A stretch of DNA of 64,000 nt from Maritimibacter fusiformis (GTDB taxonomy: Bacteria > Pseudomonadota > Alphaproteobacteria > Rhodobacterales > Rhodobacteraceae), in contig NZ_VSIY01000013.1 of NCBI RefSeq assembly GCF_008086115.1, forward strand, positions 283,074-347,073, read 5' to 3'. Below, piece by piece: positions 17,937-26,948 of this stretch. The notes beneath the pieces were generated by a model. That model saw only the letters and a program-made list of their open reading frames with translations, made no database searches and was not told the origin of the DNA. Within the stretch, counting starts at the first letter, position 1. Each line of letters starts with the position of its first letter. A program made the translations under genes and the position numbers.

Positions 17937-19364
17937 TCAGGCGGCCTTGCGTTGGGCGACCGCCGGTTGCGGCAAAACCAGTTCATCGTGCAGCGCGCGG
18001 ATGCCCGGCTCCTTGCCGTCGCGCTCAACCAGGAATTGAGCATCGACGCCACGCATCCCATGCATCGCCGCGACGACATCGACCTCGGCGCGTTCCAGCG
18101 CCTCGAGGCCGCGCCGGAGCACGGCAAGCCGCGACATGTCGCGCCCGACCGCCGATATCAGCGCCAGTTTGCGCAGCGTGACCATGGCCGAGGGGAAACG
18201 CTCCTTGAGATCGCGCTCGACCCGGCGTGCGGCCTTCAGCGAGGTTTCGACGTAGTGCACGATGGTATTGGCGTTCGAGGTCTTGGACACGATCCGCACC
18301 TTGTGGCGGGTCAGAACCTCCAGAACGGCGGTGTCATAACCCTTGACCCCCACCATGTCCTGCTCGAACAGCTCGATGGCGGTGACGTCGAGGCCGGTCA
18401 CGATCTCGACCCCCGGCGTCTCGGCGGGGCGGTCGTCGATCAGGGTGCCGGGGTCGTCGGGCTCAAAGGCGTTGGTCACGCGCAAGGGGATCTCGGCCCG
18501 GCGCAGCGTCTTGGCGGCCTTGGGGTGGATCGCCTCCATCCCGAGATTGGCCAACTGGTCGGCCACGTCGTAGTTGGTGCGGCCCAGCTTCACCACCTCG
18601 CCCACCAGCTTGGGGTCGGCCGAAGACAGGTGGAACTCCTTGTGAATGATCGCCTCGCGCGCCTCGGTCAGCGCGGCGATGCGCGAGAACGTCACCTCGG
18701 AATAGCCCCGGTCGAACTCGCCCATCAGCCCTTCGCGGCACTGGGCATAGCCGGTGACGATGGGCATCTCGGTTTCCAGGTCGACATCGGCCAACCCGGT
18801 CGTGATCCGGTCGTCGAGGCTGATATCAGCCTCGTCGCGCCAGCCCGACAGGTCGACGAAACGCGCGTTCACCCCGGCCCGCTGCAACATCAGCGTGGCC
18901 ACGAAGGCGGAATGCGCCTCGCCCAGCCCTGACAGCAGCTCGCGCACGATCTGGAGTTGCTCGGTCAGGCGGAAATGGCCGTAGGAATTCAACCGCTGAA
19001 GGTCGAACAGGCAGGACCGCGCGCCCTCGATCCGGTCACGCACGAAATCGCCCGCCGCCGCCAGGTCGCCGGGATGGTCCAGCACGGCGCGGTGTGCGTC
19101 GTCCATCGCGGTGCCGACCTTGCTGAGCGCATCGAGCCAGCCGTGATCGTCCTCATTGTTGGCGAACGAGGCATAGACGCCCGGCATGCCGGATTTCTTG
19201 TGCTCAAGCAGCAGGTCGGTGATGCCGCCGAAGGCCGAGACCACGAAGATCCGGCGGTAGCGGCTGCCATCCCGTTCAGCAGCGAGAAGGGTATCGCGCA
19301 GCTCCGACAGGCGGCTCATGGAGGTGCCGCCGATTTTCTCGACGGTATGTCTGTTATGTGTCAA
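17937..19364 (-). CDS. ask_ect: Ectoine-operon aspartate kinase (Ask_Ect)
   Basis: 475 residues. It phosphorylates aspartate to feed aspartate semialdehyde to ectoine synthesis. N-terminal EKIGGTSMS carries the kinase Lys/Gly/Thr/Ser signature of the Ask_Ect branch (most aspartokinases read KFGGTS); the central part has RFVDLSGWRDEADISLDDR and LGRTNYDVADQLANLG; two ACT-like domains follow (KTSNANTIVHYVETS, LALISAVGRDMSRLAVL). The start is a TTG at 19362-19364, with GGCGGA just upstream, matching the family N-terminus; no ATG fits. Last gene of ectABC-ask. Ask_Ect enzymes are known to be less feedback-sensitive than housekeeping ones. Confidence 0.95.
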   Translation of the reverse strand: MTHNRHTVEKIGGTSMSRLSELRDTLLAAERDGSRYRRIFVVSAFGGITDLLLEHKKSGMPGVYASFANNEDDHGWLDALSKVGTAMDDAHRAVLDHPGDLAAAGDFVRDRIEGARSCLFDLQRLNSYGHFRLTEQLQIVRELLSGLGEAHSAFVATLMLQRAGVNARFVDLSGWRDEADISLDDRITTGLADVDLETEMPIVTGYAQCREGLMGEFDRGYSEVTFSRIAALTEAREAIIHKEFHLSSADPKLVGEVVKLGRTNYDVADQLANLGMEAIHPKAAKTLRRAEIPLRVTNAFEPDDPGTLIDDRPAETPGVEIVTGLDVTAIELFEQDMVGVKGYDTAVLEVLTRHKVRIVSKTSNANTIVHYVETSLKAARRVERDLKERFPSAMVTLRKLALISAVGRDMSRLAVLRRGLEALERAEVDVVAAMHGMRGVDAQFLVERDGKEPGIRALHDELVLPQPAVAQRKAA

Positions 19365-19397
19365 ATGATCCGCCCGGGTGTTGGCCCGGACCCTCTG

Positions 19398-19790
19398 TCA
19401 TGCAAGTTCTTCGGCGGGCGCATAGGAGCCGTCTTCGCGATGCACCTCGGTGCCGGTCACCGGCGGGTTGAAGACGCAGGCCATGACCAGCTCGTCCTCG
19501 GCGCGCAGCGTGTGGCGGTCATGCTCGTTCAGGGCATACATGACGCCCGGCTTGATCTCGTGCGTCTCGCCGGTGGCGTGATCGGTGATCGACCCCTTGC
19601 CACTGATGCAGAACACGCTTTCGAAATGGTTCTTGTATTCGAACACATGCTCCGACCCCGCGTAGAGGTAGGTGATATGAAACGAGAACCCCATGCCGTC
19701 GTCGGCCAGAAGCATCCGGACCGAGGTCCAGTTCGCATCCGACACGGCCTTGTCGGTGTTCTTGAGTTCGTTCAGGTCTCGGACAATCAT
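19398..19790 (-). CDS. ectC: L-ectoine synthase
   Basis: 130-residue cupin that cyclises N-gamma-acetyl-diaminobutyrate to ectoine. The residues reported as metal ligands in characterised EctC (Glu57, Tyr84/85, His92/93) are matched by E57 in NHFESVF, Y85 in [12 protein letters not shown] and H93. Full length for the family. Starts five bases after the ectB stop. Product acts as a cytosolic compatible solute under salt stress. No ectD (hydroxylase) gene is present in the window, so ectoine rather than hydroxyectoine is the visible end product. Confidence 0.98.
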   Translation of the reverse strand: MIVRDLNELKNTDKAVSDANWTSVRMLLADDGMGFSFHITYLYAGSEHVFEYKNHFESVFCISGKGSITDHATGETHEIKPGVMYALNEHDRHTLRAEDELVMACVFNPPVTGTEVHREDGSYAPAEELA

Positions 19791-19794
19791 CGGG

Positions 19795-21084
19795 TCACTC
19801 CGCTGCGATCTTGTGCTCGGTGGTCACGTCGCGCGCCGCGTCGAGCAGGATGTTGAGGCCTTTCACAAAGCTCTCTTCCGGCGTCGTCAGCGGGGCGAGG
19901 ATTTTCACCACCTGATCTTCGCTGCCCGAGGTCTCGACGATCAAGCCCTTGTCGAAGGCCATCGCGCAGATCTGCCCGGCCAGCTCGCCCGAGCCGACAT
20001 CAACGCCCTGCATCATGCCGCGCCCCTTGAGGAAGGCGCCCGGCACCAGCCCGGCGATTTCCTCGAGCGCACGGGTCAAAAGGTCGGCCTTGCGCGCGAT
20101 CGACTTCTGGAACGCGTCGTCGGCCCAGAACTTCTCGATCGCCACACGGGCGGTCACGAAGGCATGGGTGTTGCCCCGGAAGGTGCCGTTGTGCTCGGCC
20201 GGGCCAAAAATGTCGTGCTCAGGCCGCACCAGCATCAGCGCCATCGGCAGACCGAAGCCCGAGATCGACTTGGCCAGGGTCACGATGTCGGGGGTGACGC
20301 CCATGTCCTCGAAGGAAAAGAACGTGCCCGACCGACCGATCCCGGCCTGGATATCGTCGATGATCAAGAGCGCGCCGTGCTTTTTCGCGATCTCGGCCAT
20401 GCGCTTGACCCATTCGGGCCGCGCGGCATTCAGCCCGCCCTCGCCCTGCACGGTCTCGAACATGATCGCGGCGGGCGCGTCGATGCCGCCCGAGGGGTCC
20501 GACAGCATCTTGTCGAGATACTCGGCGGTGTCGGTGCCTTCACCGAAATAGCCATCGAACGGCATCCGGGTGACACCGGAAAGCTCGGTCGAGGCGCCGC
20601 CCCGGTGATAGGAATTGCCGGTCGCGGCCAGCGCGCCGAGGGTGACGCCGTGAAAGCCGTTGGTGAAGGCGATCACGTTCGACCGCCCCGTCACCTTGCG
20701 CGCCACCTTGATCGCCGCCTCGACGGCATTGGCGCCGGTCGGGCCGGTGAACATCACGCGGTGATCCATGCCGCGCGGGGCAAGGATGTGTTTCTCGAAC
20801 GCTTCGAGAAACCCGCGCTTGGCGTCGGTGTGCAGGTCAAGACCCATCGCGACGCCGTCGCCCGAGATGTGCTCGATCAGCGCGGCTTTCATGTCCGGGT
20901 CGTTGTGGCCGTAGTTGAGCGACGAACACCCGGCGAGAAAGTCGATGTAGCTGCGCCCGGCACGGTCGGTCATTTCCGACCCCTGGGCGCGGACGAACTC
21001 GGTGTCGAAGCCGCGGCAATAGCTGCGGGCCTCGCTCTCGCGTCGTTTGAATACGGATTGGTTGGCTGACATGTCAGCGGTCAT
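19795..21084 (-). CDS. ectB: Diaminobutyrate-2-oxoglutarate transaminase
   Basis: 429-residue PLP class III aminotransferase converting aspartate semialdehyde and glutamate to 2,4-diaminobutyrate. Recognisable are [19 protein letters not shown], the cofactor Asp in [18 protein letters not shown], the Schiff-base Lys in [12 protein letters not shown] and [11 protein letters not shown]. Full length. ATG at 21084 has AAGGA six bases upstream; an internal ATG at 21072 is less likely. Lies between ectA and ectC in the operon. Confidence 0.98.
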   Translation of the reverse strand: MTADMSANQSVFKRRESEARSYCRGFDTEFVRAQGSEMTDRAGRSYIDFLAGCSSLNYGHNDPDMKAALIEHISGDGVAMGLDLHTDAKRGFLEAFEKHILAPRGMDHRVMFTGPTGANAVEAAIKVARKVTGRSNVIAFTNGFHGVTLGALAATGNSYHRGGASTELSGVTRMPFDGYFGEGTDTAEYLDKMLSDPSGGIDAPAAIMFETVQGEGGLNAARPEWVKRMAEIAKKHGALLIIDDIQAGIGRSGTFFSFEDMGVTPDIVTLAKSISGFGLPMALMLVRPEHDIFGPAEHNGTFRGNTHAFVTARVAIEKFWADDAFQKSIARKADLLTRALEEIAGLVPGAFLKGRGMMQGVDVGSGELAGQICAMAFDKGLIVETSGSEDQVVKILAPLTTPEESFVKGLNILLDAARDVTTEHKIAAE

Positions 21085-21118
21085 GGCGTGTCCTTCGGTT
21101 TTATTGGATTGTGGCGGA

Positions 21119-21646
21119 TCAGGCGGCGCGTGCCAGCGGCTCTGGCAGCGTGATCGTCACCATGTGTTCGGTGTCGTGGTGGCCGTCGAAATGCGCCTCG
21201 CGCTCATAGTGCGGGTCATCGCTGAGCTTGCCGCCCATCGACCGGGCGAAACTGCGAAACAGCGCCCAGCTTGCGGCATTGTCCTCGGTGATCGTGGTCT
21301 GCAGGCGCTCGACATCGTCGCAAGCGTCGCGCTCCAGCAACTCCTCGAGCATCGCGCGCCCGAGGCCCATGCCGCGGGCCTTTTCCGAAACCGCGACCTG
21401 CCAGACGAACACGGTGTTCTCGCCCGGCACGATATGGCCGGAAATCCAGCCTACGATATCGCCGTCAAGCTCGGCCACCACGCAGGTATCGGCAAAATGA
21501 TCCGCCTGGATCAGGTTGCAATACATCGAGTTCTCGTCGAGCGGCTTGCAGGCGCGCACCAACTCCCAGATTGCGGCCCCGTCCCGCTTTTCGGGCTTGC
21601 GCAAACGGGGCATCTGCGTTCGGGGTTTGAGCTTTTGCTTCGACAT
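21119..21646 (-). CDS. ectA: L-2,4-diaminobutyrate N-acetyltransferase
   Basis: 175-residue GNAT enzyme transferring acetyl from acetyl-CoA to the gamma-amino group of diaminobutyrate. It shows MYCNLIQADHFADTCVVAE, WISGHIVPGENTVFVWQVAV and the acetyl-CoA loop KARGMGLGRAMLEELLERDA, all standard EctA. First gene of the operon, read leftward from the AT-rich control region that it shares with ectR. Confidence 0.98.
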   Translation of the reverse strand: MSKQKLKPRTQMPRLRKPEKRDGAAIWELVRACKPLDENSMYCNLIQADHFADTCVVAELDGDIVGWISGHIVPGENTVFVWQVAVSEKARGMGLGRAMLEELLERDACDDVERLQTTITEDNAASWALFRSFARSMGGKLSDDPHYEREAHFDGHHDTEHMVTITLPEPLARAA

Positions 21647-21885
21647 CGGTCCACCGGCCTCCTGCTTGGTTCGCTTTACTAAGTATTACAACGATGATTT
21701 CATTTCAAGTATCTAAGTAAAAATCTGTTCAATAAGCATATGTTAGCTCTATTGTGCCTAATTTGCTTAGCTTTTGTTGTATGTATTGATTTGCGCAAGC
21801 GGCATTTCCGCCCCGCCGCTTTGGGATTGAACGGGGCCGGGATCGCATGCGATTGTCGAAACACGGGGGGACAAGGGGGATCGCG
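21647..21885. promoter_or_regulatory. AT-rich control region between ectA and ectR
   Basis: A 239-base stretch, of which about 21664-21795 is strongly AT-rich, unlike its GC-rich surroundings. It holds an imperfect inverted repeat, TTACTAAGTA (21676-21685) against TATCTAAGTAA (21710-21720), a nearby GTTAGC / GCTTAGC pair further right, and a perfect palindrome TTGCGCAA (21791-21798). These are candidates for the EctR operator and osmotic control of ectABC-ask. Several TTGAAA/TTGAAC boxes exist on the minus strand but I cannot pick one -35/-10 pair with confidence. Confidence 0.6.
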
Positions 21886-22356
21886 ATGGACCGGATCGAC
21901 ATCAGCCTGATCGCGCTCAGGCGCATCCTGCGGGCGACCGAGCTTTATGGCCGCGAACTGGCCACCGCTGCCGGCCTCACGCCGGTGCAGTTTCGCGTGC
22001 TCCAGATCGTGGCCGAGACCGGCAGCACCACGCCCACCACCATCGCCAACCGCATGGGCGTGTCGCTGGCCACCATCACCTCGCTGGTCGACAAGCTGGT
22101 GAGCAAGGGCATGGTGACGCGCGAACGCTCCGAGACCGACCGGCGCCAGACCAACGTGGTCCTGTCTCCGCTTGGTCGCGACACCATCGACAACGCTCCC
22201 GACCCGCTGCAACAGCGCTATGTGCGCGAATTCGGCAAGCTCGAGGACTGGGAACAGGCGCAACTGATCTCATCGCTGGAACGTGTCGCCGCGATGCTGG
22301 ACGCCGAAAGCCTCGACGCCTCGCCGGTGCTGGACGTGGGCGATATCCGCAAATAG
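21886..22356 (+). CDS. ectR: MarR-family regulator of ectoine synthesis
   Basis: 156 residues. A winged helix-turn-helix occupies the middle: LTPVQFRVLQIVAETGSTT, IANRMGVSLATITSLVDKLV and the wing MVTRERSETDRRQTNVVLS, with a helical dimerisation tail (WEQAQLISSLERVAAML). Divergent transcription from ectABC-ask across an AT-rich spacer is the arrangement of EctR, a MarR-type repressor of ect genes described in methylotrophs. ATG at 21886 follows GGGGG with six bases spacing, preferred over 21847. Confidence 0.9.
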   Translation: MDRIDISLIALRRILRATELYGRELATAAGLTPVQFRVLQIVAETGSTTPTTIANRMGVSLATITSLVDKLVSKGMVTRERSETDRRQTNVVLSPLGRDTIDNAPDPLQQRYVREFGKLEDWEQAQLISSLERVAAMLDAESLDASPVLDVGDIRK

Positions 22357-22379
22357 GTGGACTGGTCAAATCTGGAAAA

Positions 22380-22456
22380 TGGCGCGCTGGGGAGGATTCG
22401 AACCCCCGACCCCTTGATTCGTAGTCAAGTACTCTATCCAACTGAGCTACCAGCGC
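22380..22456 (-). tRNA. tRNA-Arg(ACG)
   Basis: Cloverleaf on the minus strand: acceptor GCGCTGG / CCAGCGC, D-arm GCTC-AGTTGGATA-GAG, anticodon stem CTTGA / TCAAG with loop CTACGAA giving anticodon ACG (A34 expected to be inosine), T-arm with TTCGAAT loop, discriminator G and an encoded CCA (22380-22382). Confidence 0.97.
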
Positions 22457-22510
22457 GCGGACAGGTGGGAATTAACGGCCCCGACCGGGCATTGCAAGGG
22501 GCAAATCCCG

Positions 22511-23920
22511 CTATTCTTCGGTCGTCGCTTCTGCCGCCACGTCCAGCCCTTTGGGCAGGTGGACGGCAAAGACCGTGCCCTCGGGGCCGGTCGAGACCAG
22601 GTCGAGCCGCCCGCCGTGGCCGCGCACCAGGTCGGAGGCAATCGCCAGCCCCAGCCCGGAGCCGCCCTTCTTGCGGCCGCCCGCCGCGAAGGGCTGAAAC
22701 AGCAACTCCTGCGCCCGCGGTGGCAGGCCGGGGCCGGTGTCGCTGACCTTGATGGTCCATTCCGATACGCCCTCGACCGCCGACACCAGGATCTCGCCGC
22801 CCTTGCCCGAGGCGACGATGGCCTGACGGGCATTGCGCACCAGGTTGCGAAGCACGCGGTAGAGCTGTTCGGGGTCGGCGCGCAGGGTCAGGCTGGCGGG
22901 GATGTCCTCGCCAAAGGAAATGTCCTCGCCGCCGGTCGCAAGCCGCTCGCTCTCGACCACGTCGTTCACCACTTCGGCCAGATTGAAACGGGCCAGACGC
23001 GGCGCAGGTTCCTCGGCACGCCCGAAGGCGAGCGTCGATTCGCACAGGTTCACCGCGCGGTTGATCGAGCCGATCAGCTTGGGCACCGTGCGCTGGACCG
23101 AGGGGTCTTCGCTCATCTCCACGCGGTCCGCGAACAGTTGCGCCGTGGTCAGGATGTTGCGCAGATCGTGGCTGATGCGCGCCACCGCGCCGCCAAGCTG
23201 GGCCAGACGCTCTTTCTGTTTCAGGGCGGCGGACAGTTGCGTCTGCAGGTCGTGCAGCGCCACCTCGGCCTCGCGAATCTCGCGCACCGAGGACGACGGC
23301 TCGATCACCCGGCGGGCATCCTCGGGCGCCTGGCTGTAGGATTGCATATGCCCCACCACGCTCTTGATCGGGCGCACCATGAGGACGCGCACGGCGAGGA
23401 ACAGAAGCGACGCGGTAATCACCGAGATCACCAGCGACAGCAGGAAAATCCGCAAACCATAGTCGATCATCGCTACCCGGAGCGGCGCGCTTTCCATCGT
23501 GACCTCGATCACCAGACCGCCCTCGCGCACCGGATCGCCGATCACCCGGATCACCGAGTCGCCCGACGACAGCATCCGCGACAGCGCATCGCGGATCAGC
23601 ACCAGCGCCGAGGCATCGCGCAGGTCATAGGTATTCGCCACCGGCCCCGGCACTGGCGAGGACAGCATCAACTCGCGCGCCTCGTCACGGCGCAGAACCA
23701 CGTTGAACACATCGGCATTGCGCAGCAGTTCGGCCTCGAGGTCCGGGTCGATCATGTCGTCGGCCAGAAGCACCAGCGACGCAATCTGCGCCCGTTGCAG
23801 CCGGTCGAGCAGGTAGTCTTCGCGAAACCGCGCCACCGAAGGCACGAAGATCAGCACCTCCGCCAGCATCACGAAGGCGGTGGTCAGGATCAGAAAGCGG
23901 CCCGATAGCGAATTGAACAT
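22511..23920 (-). CDS. Sensor histidine kinase with two transmembrane helices
   Basis: 469 residues. TM1 about residues 8-30, a periplasmic sensor region of about 130 residues, TM2 about 160-185, a HAMP-like linker (VRPIKSVVGHMQSYS), a dimerisation/phosphoacceptor helix with AVARISHDLRNILTTAQ, then the ATP-binding part: N box LRNLVRNARQAIVAS, G1 VSDTGPGLPP, G2 GSGLGLAIASDLVRGHGG. All catalytic boxes are intact. No response regulator lies beside it, so its partner is elsewhere. Downstream of the FAD-reductase gene on the same strand with a 32-base gap, probably co-transcribed. ATG at 23920 preferred over the frame start at 23956, which overlaps the upstream gene. Confidence 0.92.
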   Translation of the reverse strand: MFNSLSGRFLILTTAFVMLAEVLIFVPSVARFREDYLLDRLQRAQIASLVLLADDMIDPDLEAELLRNADVFNVVLRRDEARELMLSSPVPGPVANTYDLRDASALVLIRDALSRMLSSGDSVIRVIGDPVREGGLVIEVTMESAPLRVAMIDYGLRIFLLSLVISVITASLLFLAVRVLMVRPIKSVVGHMQSYSQAPEDARRVIEPSSSVREIREAEVALHDLQTQLSAALKQKERLAQLGGAVARISHDLRNILTTAQLFADRVEMSEDPSVQRTVPKLIGSINRAVNLCESTLAFGRAEEPAPRLARFNLAEVVNDVVESERLATGGEDISFGEDIPASLTLRADPEQLYRVLRNLVRNARQAIVASGKGGEILVSAVEGVSEWTIKVSDTGPGLPPRAQELLFQPFAAGGRKKGGSGLGLAIASDLVRGHGGRLDLVSTGPEGTVFAVHLPKGLDVAAEATTEE

Positions 23921-23952
23921 GCCGGCCCCATGACTGCCCCGGTGGCTGCGCG

Positions 23953-25323
23953 TCACGGAACGAGCTTTTGCACCACCCGAACCACACGCTTCACAGATGC
24001 ACTATCAAATAGGCGCGGTGAGAAATAGGTGCCAGCCGCGCGTTTGTTGATTTCCGACATCACCGGGTAAGGCACGACCATGCCCGAGATCGCGCTCATC
24101 TTGAGTTTCGAGGCGATGGCCAGCGACCAGAGCCCGATGTGCTCACCCGCATCCGCCCCCACGATGGTGGCCCCGACAGGCCGCCCCTTGACCACCATCA
24201 CCTTGATGAACCCGGCGCCGCGCCCGGTGGCGATGGCCCGGTCGATGGCGGCAAAGCCGATCCGCGCAACCGTCAGCCGGTCGCCATAGGTCTCGCGCGC
24301 TTCGGCCTCGGTCGGGCCGATCTGGGCAAGCTCGGGGTCGGTATAGGTGGCGCGGGGGATATGGGCGGTGGTGGCCTTTGCGGGCAGCGCGAACAGCATC
24401 GAGCGGATGATCACCCCGGCATGGTAGCCCGCCAGATGGGTGAATTGCAGCCCGCCCGCCGCATCGCCGATGGCAAAGACCCGGCGGTTCGTGGTTCGCA
24501 GCCTGGCATTGACCTTGATTCCTGTGCCGGTGGTCTCGATCCCGGCCTTGTCGAGGTCCAGACCCTCGGTCACCACCTTGCGCCCGACCGCGACCATGAG
24601 GTGCGAGCCGGTGATGACCCGCCCGTCCTGCGTCACCAGTTCGACGCCGTCATCGAGTTTGCGCAGGCGCACCGCCTTGGCCCCTTCTTCGATTGTGACG
24701 CCCTCGGCCCGGAGCGCGTCGAGCACCAGCGCCGCCGCCTCGGGGTCTTCCCGGCCCAGCGCGCGTTCGGCCTCGATTACCGTCACCTCGGCCCCGAGCC
24801 TGCGATGCGCCAGCGCCATTTCGACCCCGACCGGCCCGCCACCCAGCACGATCAGGTGCCCGGGCGCCTGGGCCAGGTCGAAAATGGTTTCGTTGGTCAG
24901 GTAGGGCACGTCCTCGATACCTGGAATCGGCGGCACGAAGGGCACCGATCCGGTGGCGATGACGATCCGGCGGGCGTGCACTTCGGTGTCACCGACCGTC
25001 ACGCTGCGCCGCCCGGAAAAGCGCGCCGCACCCTTGATGACGGTAACGCCCAGTTCCTCGAACCGCTCGACCGAATCGTGCGGCGCGATGCTGGCGATGG
25101 TCTCGCGCACATGCTCATGCGCCGCGCGCCAGCCCATGCCGGTGGCGGCGGCATGCAGCAGCGCCTTGGACGGCACGCAGCCGGTATTGAGGCAATCGCC
25201 GCCCATCGCGCCCTTTTCGATCAGCACCACCCGCGCGCCCATCTGGACCGCGCCTGCGGCCACCGACAGCCCGCCGGACCCCGCCCCGATGATGCAGATG
25301 TCGGTCTTGATGGCCTTGCTCAT
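23953..25323 (-). CDS. FAD-dependent pyridine nucleotide-disulfide oxidoreductase (MerA/Lpd-like)
   Basis: 456 residues. FAD motif CIIGAGSGGLSVAAGAVQMG, redox-active disulfide GGDCLNTGCVPSKALLHA, NAD(P) motif LIVLGGGPVGVEMALAHRRL and the C-terminal dimer domain. The active CxxxxC pair is present. The extra N- or C-terminal cysteines that bind mercury in true MerA are absent, so mercuric reduction is unlikely; a general disulfide or quinone reductase role is more probable. ATG at 25323 overlaps the stop of the TVP38 gene by ATGA. Genes of this kind often lie beside, or are fused to, TVP38 membrane proteins. Confidence 0.9.
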   Translation of the reverse strand: MSKAIKTDICIIGAGSGGLSVAAGAVQMGARVVLIEKGAMGGDCLNTGCVPSKALLHAAATGMGWRAAHEHVRETIASIAPHDSVERFEELGVTVIKGAARFSGRRSVTVGDTEVHARRIVIATGSVPFVPPIPGIEDVPYLTNETIFDLAQAPGHLIVLGGGPVGVEMALAHRRLGAEVTVIEAERALGREDPEAAALVLDALRAEGVTIEEGAKAVRLRKLDDGVELVTQDGRVITGSHLMVAVGRKVVTEGLDLDKAGIETTGTGIKVNARLRTTNRRVFAIGDAAGGLQFTHLAGYHAGVIIRSMLFALPAKATTAHIPRATYTDPELAQIGPTEAEARETYGDRLTVARIGFAAIDRAIATGRGAGFIKVMVVKGRPVGATIVGADAGEHIGLWSLAIASKLKMSAISGMVVPYPVMSEINKRAAGTYFSPRLFDSASVKRVVRVVQKLVP

Positions 25324-26039
25324 GCCCGGGCCTCGCGGCCCATGAGCTTGAGCGCGATCGGCAGCGTGGCCAGGGCGATCAGGCCGATCAGGGGCCACAG
25401 GATATGCGGCTCGAACAGCACGCCCAGGTCGGGGCGTTCGCCGCGCGCCAGCACGTCGCCCAGCCCCGCCCCGATCGAGGTATAGACCAGCGCCCCGGGC
25501 AGAATGCCCAGCGCCGTGGTGATGACGAACCGATAGAGCGGCACGTTCAGAAAGGCCGGCACCACGTTGGCCACGAAGAACGGCACCGCAGGCACCAGCC
25601 GCATCAGGAACAGCACCGACCACTGATTGTCGTCGATCCCGCGCTTGAGCCGCCTGACCGCGCCTTCGCCGGTGTCGATCCGCGCGGCAAGCTGGGCGCC
25701 AAAGCCGCTGCGCGCGGCGCTGAAGATCAGGATCGCGCCCATCGTGGCCGCCGCGGCGTTGATCAACGCCCCGGGAAACAGCCCGAACAGAAAGCCGCCG
25801 GTCAGCGTCGCAACCGTCGCGCCGGGCAGCGAGAACGCCACGATGGCCACATAGGCGGTCATGAACAGCAGCATCGTCAGGGCCATGTTCGCATCGCGAT
25901 AGGCCAGGAGCGTCTCGTGATGATCGGCCAGCGCATCGAAGCCCAGCCGGTCGCGCAGGAACACGAGGCCAAGCACCGCAATCACCATGATCGCGACGAA
26001 GGGCGCACGTCGCGCCAGGGTTTGGGGCTTGTCCTGCAT
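25320..26039 (-). CDS. TVP38/TMEM64 (DedA-like) family membrane protein
   Basis: 239 residues with about six hydrophobic segments. The family core is clear: FSLPGATVATLTGGFLFGLF, a re-entrant glycine-rich loop, then RRLKRGIDDNQWSVLFLMRL and VPAVPFFVANVVPAFLNVPL. DedA/TVP38 proteins include lipid flippases and proton-coupled transporters; the substrate is not known here. First gene of the coupled TVP38 - FAD reductase - histidine kinase operon. Confidence 0.9.
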   Translation of the reverse strand: MQDKPQTLARRAPFVAIMVIAVLGLVFLRDRLGFDALADHHETLLAYRDANMALTMLLFMTAYVAIVAFSLPGATVATLTGGFLFGLFPGALINAAAATMGAILIFSAARSGFGAQLAARIDTGEGAVRRLKRGIDDNQWSVLFLMRLVPAVPFFVANVVPAFLNVPLYRFVITTALGILPGALVYTSIGAGLGDVLARGERPDLGVLFEPHILWPLIGLIALATLPIALKLMGREARA

Positions 26040-26179
26040 GTCATCTCCGTTTGCCGGTCAACATGCGGGGCCGCGCGGCATATTCCCACCCCCATCACGC
26101 CCGATTGATCCGGCGGGACGTTTTGTTACAACCGGCGGACCGGCTGGCAGAACAGGGACGGAAAATCCCGCATCCGGGT

Positions 26180-26208
26180 TTGACTTGCCGTCCGCACCCG
26201 CCTATAGG
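26180..26208 (+). promoter_or_regulatory. Promoter of rpmH-rnpA
   Basis: TTGACT (26180-26185), 17 bp, TATAGG (26203-26208); five of six and four of six consensus matches. About 70 bases of leader precede the rpmH ATG. The strongest housekeeping promoter seen in the left half of the window. Confidence 0.75.
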
Positions 26209-26281
26209 ACGGGCTTCGAATGTAACGGCCCCCGAATCCACCGGGGTTCTCGGGCTGCGATGAAAACCACGGAGACGGGCG

Positions 26282-26416
26282 ATGAAACGCACCTTTCAAC
26301 CATCGAATCTGGTCCGCAAGCGCCGTCACGGCTTTCGTGCGCGCATGGCGACCAAGGCCGGCCGCAAGATCCTGAACGCGCGTCGCGCCCGGGGCCGCAA
26401 GTCGCTGAGCGCGTAA
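26282..26416 (+). CDS. rpmH: 50S ribosomal protein L34
   Basis: 44 residues, [20 protein letters not shown] at the start and ARGRKSLSA at the end, a full-length basic L34. First gene of the conserved rpmH-rnpA-yidD-yidC region near the origin in many bacteria, although no dnaA or origin is present here. The ATG at 26282 sits behind an AGACGGGCG ribosome site. Confidence 0.98.
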
Positions 26417-26460
26417 GCGCGCAGGCCAGCCCAATCGGTATGAAACCGCCGGAGGCCCCC

Positions 26461-26868
26461 ATGAACGGCAACAGCGCCGGGCATGAGGACAGGCCCCCGG
26501 CGGTTTCCGTTTGTCTCGAGACCATCAGGAAACGCGCGGATTTCCTTGCCGCCGCCCGGGCGCGCAAGCAGCCGATGCCGGCGTTTCTGCTCCAGGCCCG
26601 CGACCGGCACGATGACAGCGCCGCGATCCGGGTCGGCTTTACCGCCTCGAAGAAAGTCGGCAACGCGGTCGCGCGCAACCGCGCCAAGCGCAGGCTCAGG
26701 GCGCTTGCCCGCGCCGCCCTGCCCGGCCACGGCCAGCCCGGCTGGGATTACGTGCTGGTGGCACGCGCCGGCGAGACCGTCAGCCGCGACTTTGCCGCTA
26801 TGCAGCACGACCTTGAGCGCGCCATCGCCAAGGTGCATGCGCCGCGAAAGCCGCACAAAGGCACTTGA
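26461..26868 (+). CDS. rnpA: Ribonuclease P protein component
   Basis: 135 residues, basic, binding the RNase P RNA for tRNA 5'-end maturation. Core motifs: IRKRADFLAAARARKQP, RVGFTASKKVGNAVARNRAK (RNR-type signature) and RRLRALARAALP, then GWDYVLVARAGE. The ATG at 26461 has GGAGG five bases upstream; the longer frame would run back through rpmH and is rejected. Forty-four bases after rpmH, co-transcribed with it. Confidence 0.97.
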   Translation: MNGNSAGHEDRPPAVSVCLETIRKRADFLAAARARKQPMPAFLLQARDRHDDSAAIRVGFTASKKVGNAVARNRAKRRLRALARAALPGHGQPGWDYVLVARAGETVSRDFAAMQHDLERAIAKVHAPRKPHKGT

Positions 26869-26948
26869 CCGCGGCGGCGCGTTCCATGAAAATCGTTTAT
26901 CGCTATATTTGCATATTCAGACCATCGACCGGTTAGGGAGGACTGCGC

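Noticed and set aside
23953..25323. Mercuric reductase (merA)
   Set aside because: The disulfide reductase core is present but the extra mercury-binding cysteines and any mer neighbours are missing.
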